The notes beneath the pieces were generated by a model. That model saw only the letters and a program-made list of their open reading frames with translations, did no database searches and was not told the DNA's origin. A program made the position numbers and the translations under genes. From Victivallales bacterium (GTDB taxonomy: Bacteria > Verrucomicrobiota > Lentisphaeria > Oligosphaerales > Lenti-02), in assembly GCA_018648945.1 (NCBI GenBank), contig JABGQJ010000328.1, forward strand, positions 1 through 8,196: a DNA stretch of 8,196 nucleotides, written 5' to 3'. Within the stretch, counting starts at the first letter, position 1, and every line of letters begins with the position of its first letter. Shown piece after piece: positions 1 to 6,500 of the stretch.

Positions 1-825
1 CCCAACACGCTTGGCATGTTCAACCCCCACGTGCACGAGATCTGTGACCTGATCCACTCGGTGGATGGGGTGGTGTACTACGATGGTGCCAACCTGAACG
101 CGATTCTGGGCAAGGCCAGACCGGGGGATCTGGGATTCGACATCGTGCATCTGAACCTGCACAAGAGCTTTGCCACGCCCCACGGCGGGGGCGGTCCTGG
201 CGCTGGTCCGGTGGGTGTCGCCGAGCGTCTGCTGGAGTTCCTGCCCGTATCCGTGGTCGTCAAGCGCGAGGACGGCACCTATGCCCTGGAGTATGACCGC
301 CCGCACTCGGTGGGCTACATTGCCCCCTTCTACGGCAACTTCGGGATCGTGCTGCGTGCCTATGTCTATATTCTGATGCTCGGGCGCGAAGGGCTGGAAC
401 GGGTGGCGGAGAACGCGGTGCTGAACGCCAACTACATCCTGACCAAGCTCAAGGACGTCTACGACGTGGTTGCCGATGTCCCCTGCATGCACGAATGTGT
501 GCTCAGTGCCGAGACCTTGGCCAAGGAGCACGGCGTTCGCGCGCTGGACATTGCCAAGGGGCTGATCGACCGGGGCTTCCACCCGCCCACGGTGTACTTC
601 CCCCTGATTGTCCACGAGGCGATGATGGTGGAACCTACCGAGACCGAAAGCAAGGAGACGATTGACGCCTTCATCGAGGCCATGCGCGAGCTGGCCGAAC
701 TGGCCCAGAATGACCCCGAAGCGCTGCACTCCGCCCCGCTCACCACCCCCGTCGGCCGGCTGAACGAGACCAAGGCTGCTCGGGATCTGAACATCGCCTA
801 CACCCCGCTCTGCGGTTGCGGTTGA
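1..825 (+). CDS. gcvPB: Glycine dehydrogenase (decarboxylating) subunit 2, C-terminal part
   Basis: This is the P-protein half of the glycine cleavage system that carries pyridoxal phosphate. It decarboxylates glycine and passes the aminomethyl group to the lipoyl arm of H-protein in the cytoplasm. The frame is open from base 1 (P-N-T-L-G-M), so the true start lies upstream; about 274 C-terminal residues are visible, against roughly 470-500 for the family. The PLP-lysine motif HLNLHKSF is followed by a glycine-rich TPHGGGGPGAGP stretch, with the Schiff-base Lys codon at 163-165. Further family signatures are CMHECVLS, KEHGVRALDIAKGL, GFHPPTVYFPLI and EPTETESKETIDAF. A separate P-protein beta subunit means the organism should also encode GcvPA, presumably upstream. 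The C-terminus ends in an unusual Cys-Gly-Cys-Gly. The next gene follows after 51 bp on the same strand, so co-transcription is possible. Identity is very secure. Confidence 0.97.
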   Translation, partial: PNTLGMFNPHVHEICDLIHSVDGVVYYDGANLNAILGKARPGDLGFDIVHLNLHKSFATPHGGGGPGAGPVGVAERLLEFLPVSVVVKREDGTYALEYDRPHSVGYIAPFYGNFGIVLRAYVYILMLGREGLERVAENAVLNANYILTKLKDVYDVVADVPCMHECVLSAETLAKEHGVRALDIAKGLIDRGFHPPTVYFPLIVHEAMMVEPTETESKETIDAFIEAMRELAELAQNDPEALHSAPLTTPVGRLNETKAARDLNIAYTPLCGCG

Positions 826-876
826 GCCACCGCGGGAGACGGGCTATCCCAGGAAGAAACCCACAGGAGAATACCC

Positions 877-1761
877 ATGCATCCCCGTTCCGCCATCCTC
901 TGCCTTCTTGGTCTGACCCTCGGCTCCGCATTGCTGGCCCAACCGCGAGCCGCTCGCTGGGCAGTGACCAAGACCGCTGAGCTCAGCCAGTTCTCGGTGC
1001 CCGAATGTGTCCTGCCCACCAAGAGCATGGAACGCAAGCTGTTTGTCAGTAACATCGAGGCCGAGAAGGACCAGTACTGGACCGACGACGGCACCGGCTT
1101 CATCAGCGTGATCGCCAAGGACAAGATGAAGCGGTTGCGTTGGTTGCGGAGCGCTCCCGGCGCCAAGCTCGACGGCCCCAAGGGCATGTGCATCCTGGAC
1201 GACAAACTCTACTTCACCGACAACACGCGTCTGATGTGCTGCAACGTGAAGGATGGCAAGGGACTGAAGGTCGTCGCCACTGGCTTTGTCAACGCCAATG
1301 ATCTGGCCACCGACGGCGATGGCATCTGGGTCTCGGACAGCAAGGAAGGCAAGATCTGGCGGGTCGCCCCCGACGGTGCAAAACGCGAGATCCCCTCGCC
1401 GCCGAGCGTCAACGGTCTGACCTTTGCCAAGGAGAAGATGTACGCGGTCAGCTGGGATCTGCACGAGGTGTACGAGGTCTTCCCGCTGGGCGACCAGATT
1501 CCCCGCCCCTTTGGCCTGGCCGAGCACTTCACCAATCTGGACGGCATCGAGGTGCTGCAGGATGGCAGCTTCATCGTCTCCGACTTCAAGGGCAACAAGG
1601 TCTCTGCCATTACCCCGGACAAGAAGACTGTCTACACCCTGGTTGAGCTCGACTCCCCGGCGGACATCGGCATCGACCGCAACACCATGACCCTCTACGT
1701 CCCCCAGTTCTTCAAGGACAAGGTCGCCATCTTCAAGCTCCACCGGGCTTCCGGCCGGTAG
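877..1761 (+). CDS. Secreted SMP-30/gluconolactonase-like beta-propeller protein
   Basis: This 294-residue protein has a typical Sec signal peptide: a basic start (MHPR), a hydrophobic core at residues 6-20, and an ALLA-Q cleavage site near residue 21. The mature part repeats short segments of the form xDGxxxVSD or DDKLYFTD, as expected for a six-bladed NHL/SMP-30 propeller. By eye, four polar residues fall where SMP-30/gluconolactonases bind their divalent metal: Glu43 (PECVL), Asn141 (NANDLATDGDG), Asn179 (VNGLTF) and Asp222 (NLDGIEV). A periplasmic sugar-lactone hydrolase is therefore possible, but many members of this fold are non-enzymatic binding proteins and the substrate is unknown. 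AGGAG at 865-869 lies 7 nt before the chosen ATG and directly supports this start. It follows gcvPB by 51 bp, but nothing in its sequence ties it to glycine metabolism. Confidence 0.85.
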   Translation: MHPRSAILCLLGLTLGSALLAQPRAARWAVTKTAELSQFSVPECVLPTKSMERKLFVSNIEAEKDQYWTDDGTGFISVIAKDKMKRLRWLRSAPGAKLDGPKGMCILDDKLYFTDNTRLMCCNVKDGKGLKVVATGFVNANDLATDGDGIWVSDSKEGKIWRVAPDGAKREIPSPPSVNGLTFAKEKMYAVSWDLHEVYEVFPLGDQIPRPFGLAEHFTNLDGIEVLQDGSFIVSDFKGNKVSAITPDKKTVYTLVELDSPADIGIDRNTMTLYVPQFFKDKVAIFKLHRASGR

Positions 1762-1770
1762 ACGCGAGAA

Positions 1771-1805
1771 GTCCGTGGTCCGTAGTCAATGGCTGGTGGC
1801 CAGTC
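1771..1805. repeat. Degenerate 7-bp tandem repeat in a convergent spacer
   Basis: Five consecutive heptamers can be read here: GTCCGTG, GTCCGTA, GTCAATG, GCTGGTG and GCCAGTC. The first two differ at one base and the later ones by two to three. The array sits in the 90-bp spacer between two convergent genes. No clear intrinsic terminator (GC stem plus T-run) was found in this spacer on either strand. Short degenerate heptamer arrays are known from intergenic DNA of several bacterial groups, for example the STRR sequences of cyanobacteria. A role here is unknown. Confidence 0.5.
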
Positions 1806-1851
1806 CCAGGCCTCTTGCGACGACAGCGCAATGGTCTAGGACCGATCCCCG

Positions 1852-2430
1852 TCAGTCGGCCTTCTTGAGGAATTCCTGCGATTCCTTGCCGAAGTCCTGC
1901 AGGCGCTTCAGGACGGGCCGCGCCTCCTCCAAGGTGGTCTTGCCTTTGAGTGATTTGGCTATGTTGACGCCCGTCTGAACCAGCTTGGCATAGTCCCGCA
2001 GTTTCTCGTCCGACACCGGTCTCAGGCCATCCTCCGTCACCTCGAAGAGCTCGATCACGCCTGCATCGTCGCGCGTCACGCTGAGCTGCGTCTTGCCCGC
2101 CTCCTTGTCGCGGACGAGAGACCAGGAAATTCCCTCTCTGCCCTTGCCATGGATGCTGGTTGCCAGGTCGCACCTAGTCATCGTGAGAAGCAGCTTGCCA
2201 TCGACGAACACCTCCTGCACGATGAGCTGCCCCATGCGATCTCCCTTCTTGGGCGTGAGCGTAGTTATCTTCAGAATCCCCTTGCCGTCTCGCCGGAACC
2301 TGCAGATTTCCTGCACCGAACCATCGTCCCTCTTCTCGAGGGTCTTCTCCTCCGTGACTTCCGCCACAAGGTCGAGCTGACAGATCACCAGAAGACCGAC
2401 GATGGCAGTGCCAATTGCGTTCCGTTTCAT
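1852..2430 (-). CDS. Small exported protein of unknown function
   Basis: I do not recognise a family for this 192-residue protein. The ATG at 2428-2430 is preferred over one 72 bp upstream because translation then begins MKRNAIG followed by a hydrophobic core (TAIVGLLVICQLDLVA), a convincing Sec signal peptide with likely cleavage near residue 23. A GGAGG lies 10 nt upstream of that ATG, and the extra upstream residues look non-native. The mature part is charged and appears to alternate beta strands (residues about 25-135: EICRFRRDGKG, GQLIVQEVFVDGKLLLTM, GISWSLVRDKEAG). It ends in a Lys/Glu-rich, probably helical segment (about 140-192). It has no cysteine-rich, catalytic or repeat motif that I can name. 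It converges on the SMP-30-like gene and diverges from the large esterase gene. The reading frame and export signal are well supported; function is unknown. Confidence 0.72.
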   Translation of the reverse strand: MKRNAIGTAIVGLLVICQLDLVAEVTEEKTLEKRDDGSVQEICRFRRDGKGILKITTLTPKKGDRMGQLIVQEVFVDGKLLLTMTRCDLATSIHGKGREGISWSLVRDKEAGKTQLSVTRDDAGVIELFEVTEDGLRPVSDEKLRDYAKLVQTGVNIAKSLKGKTTLEEARPVLKRLQDFGKESQEFLKKAD

Positions 2431-2440
2431 GCTTCCCGTG

Positions 2441-2445
2441 CCTCC
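2441..2445 (-). promoter_or_regulatory. Ribosome-binding site deciding the start of the exported protein
   Basis: Read on the - strand the sequence is GGGGAGGCACGGGAAGC followed by ATG. The GGAGG core is 10 nt from the start codon at 2430. The competing upstream ATG at 2502 has no comparable site, and it would place 24 atypical residues before the signal peptide. Confidence 0.5.
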
Positions 2446-2540
2446 CCATTGCCTCATACGCCATGTCGTTCCGCATCGCTTGTGACTGACCACCTCGGAC
2501 AATCATGCATCCATGCCGCTGGGGCAAGTGTACCCGCGGC

Positions 2541-2605
2541 GACTGGGCATGTCAACCGGCAGGGGGTCTGGGGAATGGGGTCTGCCATGGGCCACATGCC
2601 CAGTC
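2541..2605. repeat. Perfect 12-bp inverted repeat upstream of the esterase operon
   Basis: GACTGGGCATGT at 2541-2552 is the exact reverse complement of ACATGCCCAGTC at 2594-2605, separated by 41 bp. The right arm can instead fold locally as TGGGC-cacat-GCCCA (2588-2602), so the two hairpins exclude each other. The location, about 130-190 bp before the esterase start, would suit an operator pair or a leader structure. No function can be assigned from sequence alone. Confidence 0.55.
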
Positions 2606-2731
2606 AATGGGTGGTTGCACGTCGGTCTGCTTGTCTTTCGTTGTGCCTGTGCGATAGTTGACACGTTCCGGGTGGCCTCAGGGCCCTGCCGCAGGGCGGG
2701 GCCGACAAACCCCAGGCAGGCGGAGATGGTG

Positions 2732-5305
2732 ATGGTCCAGTTGGGCACGATGTTGGGCAAACGGGGAAGCGGCATGCGGTTCCCAACCTGGCGCTGGTTG
2801 CGTTGGCTGGCATGGCTGGCGTTCTCTTTCTGCATTTTCGCGGTGATCTACGAGCGCTACCATCGGCCTGGGCGGCCGGATAGTGTCTGGGTGACGCGCC
2901 AGCTCGGGATCGAGCTGCAGAAGCTGGCGAAGCAAGAGCGGGAACGCGTGCGCCGGACCACTGGCTTCACCCGCCGGCAGGCGGCGGCGATCGCTGTGAA
3001 TGCCGAGTACCTGCTAGGCAAGTACAAGCCGTTGGATCGCAAACGGCAGTTGGACGAGAAGACCCGGAAGGCGGTGCGGGCTGCACACCGGCGGCTGTTC
3101 CGCGCATCATCGCTTAGCCAGCAGGGGGCGGAGTACATTCCCGAAGAGGCTGGGGCCAAGATGCGGGCCTATGTCTCGGATGTGGATGGCACGATCCAGC
3201 CCTACTCCCTGACCATTCCCAAGATTTACGACCCTGCAATGCCTTGGCCGTTGATTGTCACTCTGCACGGGCATGGCTGGTTCCGTCCGTTCCAGGGGCA
3301 TCCCGCTCCAGCCAACGTGGGGGCGTTCTGCCTGGCTCCCACCGGCCGGGGGGCCACCGACTACCGCGAGCTTGGCGAGCAGGATGTCCTGCGCTGCATT
3401 GCCGAGGTGAAACGGGATTTCCACATCGACGACGACCGGGTCTATGTGCGCGGCGGCTCCATGGGGGGCACGGGTGCCTGGCATCTTGGCACGCACTACG
3501 CCGATCAGTTCGCGGGCATTCTGCCGGTGTGCGGCAATGCGGACAACCAGGCGTGGACGAAGCGCTGGGGGTGGAACCGGGAGTTCCCGGGCCGTTTCGA
3601 CGGTCTCCGCCACTGGATTCAGGAGGGGCACACGTCCCGGGCCTTCACCATGAACCTGCTCAACCTCCCAGCCTACGCGATCCATGGCAGCGGGGATGTG
3701 ATCGTGCCTCCCGAACACTCGCGCCACATGGTGGCCGAACTGCGCACGCTGGGCGCGCCGGTGGAGTACCGCGAATTCCCGAACAAGGGGCATGGCGGCT
3801 TGCCTGGCCACGCCATCGAGCAAGGCCTGGGCTGGCTGTGTGCGCAACCCCGCGCCCCCTTCCCAAAACGGGTCCGTTGGAAGGCAGACCGGATGCGCCA
3901 TGGCAAGGCCTATTGGCTGCGCCTTGAGCAGAAGCAGCGGCCAGCGGCCTTCTCCGAGATCGATGCCGAGGTCGTGGACCGCACGCATGTGACAATCAAG
4001 ACTGGGAACCTGCGCGCGTTCTCCCTCCAGCGCCTGGCCCCGCTCTTCGATCCCGCCAAGCCGCTGTTCCTGCAGATCGATGGCGAACGGGTCATCTTCC
4101 CCCCCGCTCGCGGCGATGCACCCGCGTGGGTCCAACTGCGGCGGGTGCCCGATCTTGGTTGGCGCGATGCCGCGCGGCTGGCGGAACCGCCTCCAGCCCT
4201 GCGCAAGCGCGCCTGGTTGGAGGGGCCGATCAGCGAGGCCCTGCTCCAGCCTTTTGTCCTGGTGCAGGGAACCAAGTCCGAAGACGAACTGACCAACAAG
4301 CTCTGGCAACAGGAGGCCGACCTGTTCCGCAACGAATGGAAGCGCCGCAATATCGCGCCTTGCCTGCGGGTCAAGGACAGCGAACTGACCGACGAGATCG
4401 CGGCCGACCGCAACCTGGTTCTTCTCGGTGGCCCGCGCGCCAACAGCGTTGCTGCACGGCTGGCTTCCCAACTCCCTCTGGACGAGATGCTCGCCCCGCT
4501 GCGTGGCCGTGAAGTCCTGGCCCCGGGAAGTGGCTTGAGTGAGCCTCGGCTTGAGGCAGCGGATGTGGGCTACTTCCTGGTCTACCCGAATCCCGAGCAT
4601 CCCGACCGGCTGATCGTGCTCTGGCAGGCCAATGGCCCGGCCGCGATCCACCAGGGCTGGGGGCGTTTCGGCAACTGGTTCAACTGGGGCGTCTACGACT
4701 CCCGGAAATACTTCGACTACGCCGTATACGACGCCCGGTCCGCCTCGCCTGAGACGCTTCTTCTGCTGGGTTGGTTCGGTACCGACTGGAGCGTGCGCAA
4801 CGGCGTGAGCCGGATCGGCGTGGATGCTCTGCGCGATGGCATGGATCCCCAGCACTTCCCGCCCTATGAGACGGTGCCGAAGGAGGGTGCCACCGTTCGC
4901 CTCTTCGACCTCCGCCCGAGTCGGGTCGACCAGATGCGCGGGGCCATCGGCCTAGGCCGGATCTTCCAGGGGCAACCCTTGCCGGAGAGCATCGGCGTGC
5001 GCGCCCCCACGGTGCTTGAGTACCCCCTTGATGGCACCTTCAGGAAACTCACCACAGGGGTTGCCCTGCTGAATGGGCCGGAGACCTACACCTGCCATGC
5101 TCGGAAGGGAGAAAAGGTGCGCTTCAAGGTCAAGGGAGACGGCAAAGTACTGGCTGAGATCGTGGTCTCCTGGGCTGCACCCGTGCAGGTCCTGGAGGCG
5201 AATCTGACTGGCGTGCGGAAACTGGTTCTGGAAGCTCATCCTGCGGGCGGCCCCGCTTGGTTGCATGCGGGCGCGGGCTGGGTCAAACCGATGTTGACGC
5301 GTTGA
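2732..5305 (+). CDS. Membrane-anchored multidomain esterase with C-terminal NPCBM-like domain
   Basis: This is a large (857 residues) alpha/beta-hydrolase of the PHB-depolymerase/feruloyl-esterase or prolyl-oligopeptidase-like type, probably cleaving acyl esters on a polysaccharide outside the cell. A Trp-rich hydrophobic segment (residues about 22-40, ending AVIYERY) should act as an uncleaved signal anchor. The hydrolase domain spans about 150-385: oxyanion motif HGHGW (179-183), nucleophile Ser243 in GGSMGG, Asp322 in HGSGDVIVP and His354 in NKGHGG, so the triad is complete. A middle region (about 515-590; NKLWQQEADLF, LVLLGGPRAN) resembles a module often seen in large secreted esterases. 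Residues about 755-855 fit the NPCBM carbohydrate-binding fold (FKVKGDGKVL, LTGVRKLVLEA). The ATG at 2732 is chosen for its GGAG 6 nt upstream; ATG at 2774 is an alternative that keeps the anchor. The dehydrogenase gene follows after 31 bp. The true substrate is unknown. Confidence 0.85.
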   Translation: MVQLGTMLGKRGSGMRFPTWRWLRWLAWLAFSFCIFAVIYERYHRPGRPDSVWVTRQLGIELQKLAKQERERVRRTTGFTRRQAAAIAVNAEYLLGKYKPLDRKRQLDEKTRKAVRAAHRRLFRASSLSQQGAEYIPEEAGAKMRAYVSDVDGTIQPYSLTIPKIYDPAMPWPLIVTLHGHGWFRPFQGHPAPANVGAFCLAPTGRGATDYRELGEQDVLRCIAEVKRDFHIDDDRVYVRGGSMGGTGAWHLGTHYADQFAGILPVCGNADNQAWTKRWGWNREFPGRFDGLRHWIQEGHTSRAFTMNLLNLPAYAIHGSGDVIVPPEHSRHMVAELRTLGAPVEYREFPNKGHGGLPGHAIEQGLGWLCAQPRAPFPKRVRWKADRMRHGKAYWLRLEQKQRPAAFSEIDAEVVDRTHVTIKTGNLRAFSLQRLAPLFDPAKPLFLQIDGERVIFPPARGDAPAWVQLRRVPDLGWRDAARLAEPPPALRKRAWLEGPISEALLQPFVLVQGTKSEDELTNKLWQQEADLFRNEWKRRNIAPCLRVKDSELTDEIAADRNLVLLGGPRANSVAARLASQLPLDEMLAPLRGREVLAPGSGLSEPRLEAADVGYFLVYPNPEHPDRLIVLWQANGPAAIHQGWGRFGNWFNWGVYDSRKYFDYAVYDARSASPETLLLLGWFGTDWSVRNGVSRIGVDALRDGMDPQHFPPYETVPKEGATVRLFDLRPSRVDQMRGAIGLGRIFQGQPLPESIGVRAPTVLEYPLDGTFRKLTTGVALLNGPETYTCHARKGEKVRFKVKGDGKVLAEIVVSWAAPVQVLEANLTGVRKLVLEAHPAGGPAWLHAGAGWVKPMLTR

Positions 5306-5336
5306 GCACCCTCAAACGAAGACGGAGACGCGAGCC

Positions 5337-6314
5337 ATGAGTTGTGATGTTGCCAAGGTTGCCTTCATTGGTGCGGGAAGTCTCTCCACCACCTTCCACT
5401 ATCCCTCGCTGACCGAGATGGAGGACGTGCAGGTCGTGGCTGTCTGCGACCTCATCGCCGAGAAGGCCGAGCGCAATGCCGAGACCTTCGGCATCCCCAG
5501 CGTCTACACCGACTACAAGGAGATGCTGGAGAAGGAGAGCTACGATGCGGTCTACATCGTCATGCCTCCGCAGGACAGCTTCGATCTGCTGGCGGATTGT
5601 CTCAAGCGCGGGCTGAACACCTTCTCCGAGAAGCCGCCGACCGTCACCACCTTCCAGGCCCGGGTTCTCGCCGACCTGGCCGAGAAGAATGGCTGCATTA
5701 CCCAGCTCGGTTTCCAGCGCAAGCACATCCCGCTCATGAAGCAGATGCGGGCCATGGTGGACAAGCGCGGCCCCATCGACCAGTTCTTCTCCGAGTTCAT
5801 CAAGCCCAGCCCCAACGGCGGGCTCTACTACGGCGGGCGCATCGACATCCTCACCTGCGACGCCATCCACATGGTCGATACGGCCGTCTGGCTCGGCGGC
5901 GGCACCACGCCCCGCGTCGCCAGCGTCAGCCGCCAGTCGGTCAGCGACCAGAATGTGAAGTTCAATGCCCTGATGAACTTCGACAACGGCACTAGCGGCT
6001 TCTTCAGCGCCACCTGGAACTCCGGGCGGCGCCATTTGCTGACCCATATCCACGGGCAGAACTGCTGCGCCATTATCGACTGCGAAGAGCAGGGGACGTT
6101 CTACTCCCCCGACAGCCCCGAGGGCGTCACCGTCACGGTTGCCGAAGCCGCTGGTTCCGAGGCCAAGCATCGCACGAATGGGTTCTTCGACGAGGATCGC
6201 GAGTTCATGGATGCGGTCAAGGCGGGCGATGCGGGGATGACTCAGTCGTCCATCCAGAAGAGCATTCCCACCATGGAAACGGTGGAGAAGATTCTCGCCA
6301 ATACCCTCGGTTAG
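5337..6314 (+). CDS. Gfo/Idh/MocA family NAD(P)-dependent oxidoreductase
   Basis: This 325-residue cytoplasmic dehydrogenase is of normal family length. The N-terminal Rossmann fold (about 1-120) shows VAFIGAGSLS with Gly12 and Gly14 in the dinucleotide loop. It also has an acidic Asp38 at the end of the second strand (VVAVCD), which usually favours NAD over NADP, and the family hallmark Glu98-Lys99-Pro100 (NTFSEKPPT), whose lysine is catalytic. The C-terminal substrate domain contains GGRIDILTCDAIHMVDTAVWL, where His178 is the expected catalytic histidine; the residue four places before it is Cys174 rather than the Asp found in inositol and glucose-fructose enzymes. No signal peptide is present. 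GGAG at 5324-5327, 9 nt before the ATG, supports the start. It lies 31 bp after the anchored esterase, presumably in the same operon, so a sugar or sugar-acid substrate is likely, but which one cannot be told. The TAG stop abuts the palindromic element downstream. Confidence 0.93.
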   Translation: MSCDVAKVAFIGAGSLSTTFHYPSLTEMEDVQVVAVCDLIAEKAERNAETFGIPSVYTDYKEMLEKESYDAVYIVMPPQDSFDLLADCLKRGLNTFSEKPPTVTTFQARVLADLAEKNGCITQLGFQRKHIPLMKQMRAMVDKRGPIDQFFSEFIKPSPNGGLYYGGRIDILTCDAIHMVDTAVWLGGGTTPRVASVSRQSVSDQNVKFNALMNFDNGTSGFFSATWNSGRRHLLTHIHGQNCCAIIDCEEQGTFYSPDSPEGVTVTVAEAAGSEAKHRTNGFFDEDREFMDAVKAGDAGMTQSSIQKSIPTMETVEKILANTLG

Positions 6315-6489
6315 CCTGGATTACTCACGCGAATCTACTGCGACCCCGGATTGCACTGCATCTCAGCCCGTTGTGCCAGAACGCCGACCTTGACGGGCTC
6401 CAACACGCCTGCGCCCGGCAACCTGGCACAGCGGGCTGAGCCACATCACACGACGCGCCCTCGCTACGAAGCGCGTGGGTAATCCAGGC
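6314..6489. mobile_element. 176-bp nested-palindrome element, candidate TA-flanked MITE
   Basis: The terminal arms are 6314-6331 and 6472-6489 (18 positions, GCCTGG at one end and CCAGGC at the other). They pair throughout apart from one T-G position (6325/6478). TA lies immediately outside both ends (6312-6313 and 6490-6491). An inner pair of 18-nt arms, 6362-6379 (CTCAGCCC...) and 6423-6440 (...GGGCTGAG), pairs with one T-G position (6371/6431). A small innermost stem is possible at 6391-6398 with 6413-6420. The roughly 30-nt arms between outer and inner stems pair only patchily, for example GCGA 6340-6343 with TCGC 6461-6464. No open reading frame inside looks real. TA flanks are what Tc1/mariner/IS630-type transposases leave, and small non-coding TA-flanked elements (Correia, RUP) are known. 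An integral RNA regulator of the operon is the main alternative. Confidence 0.55.
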
Positions 6490-6490
6490 T

Positions 6491-6495
6491 AGGAG
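6491..6495 (+). promoter_or_regulatory. Ribosome-binding site touching the base of the long palindrome
   Basis: AGGAG begins at the right-hand flanking TA of the palindromic element and ends 5 nt before the ATG at 6501. Its first A can pair with T6312, and G6492 can form a wobble with T6311, so the foot of the long stem reaches into the site. The start of the second esterase is therefore well fixed, and its translation could be sensitive to folding of the element. Confidence 0.7.
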
Positions 6496-6500
6496 AGCAC

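Larger units (their letters stand above)
2431..2731. other. Divergent intergenic region
   Basis: About 300 bp separate two divergently transcribed genes, so promoters for both should lie here. A consensus-like TTGACA at 2658-2663 (+ strand) has no matching -10 box 16-18 bp downstream, so I do not call a promoter. A 6-bp GC hairpin with a 3-nt loop (GCCCTG CCG CAGGGC, 2683-2697) sits in the leader of the esterase gene. An octamer GGGGTCTG occurs twice 14 bp apart (2563-2570 and 2577-2584), between the arms of the inverted repeat described separately. The frame of the esterase gene stays open through most of this stretch, but the translation looks non-native and lacks a ribosome-binding site. 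Confidence 0.5.

Noticed and set aside
818..833. Small hairpin GCGGT-TGAGCC-ACCGC over the gcvPB stop codon as a terminator
   Set aside because: Only five base pairs and no T-run follow, and the next gene starts 44 bp later with a good ribosome-binding site.
2658..2663. TTGACA as a -35 promoter box
   Set aside because: The sequence 16-18 bp downstream is GC-rich (GGGCCC) with no -10-like hexamer, so a promoter cannot be supported.
2513..2731. Longer N-terminus for the esterase, starting at the ATG at 2513
   Set aside because: No ribosome-binding site precedes it, and the added 73 residues look unlike protein. They would also put the signal anchor about 95 residues into the chain. The inverted repeat and leader hairpin lie in this stretch.
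3107..4855. A 582-codon open frame on the - strand, opposite the esterase, plus similar long antisense frames at 844-1743, 5283-6170 and 6897-7859
   Set aside because: All lie exactly opposite well-supported genes and arise from GC-rich codon use. Their translations have no domain signal and no ribosome-binding sites.
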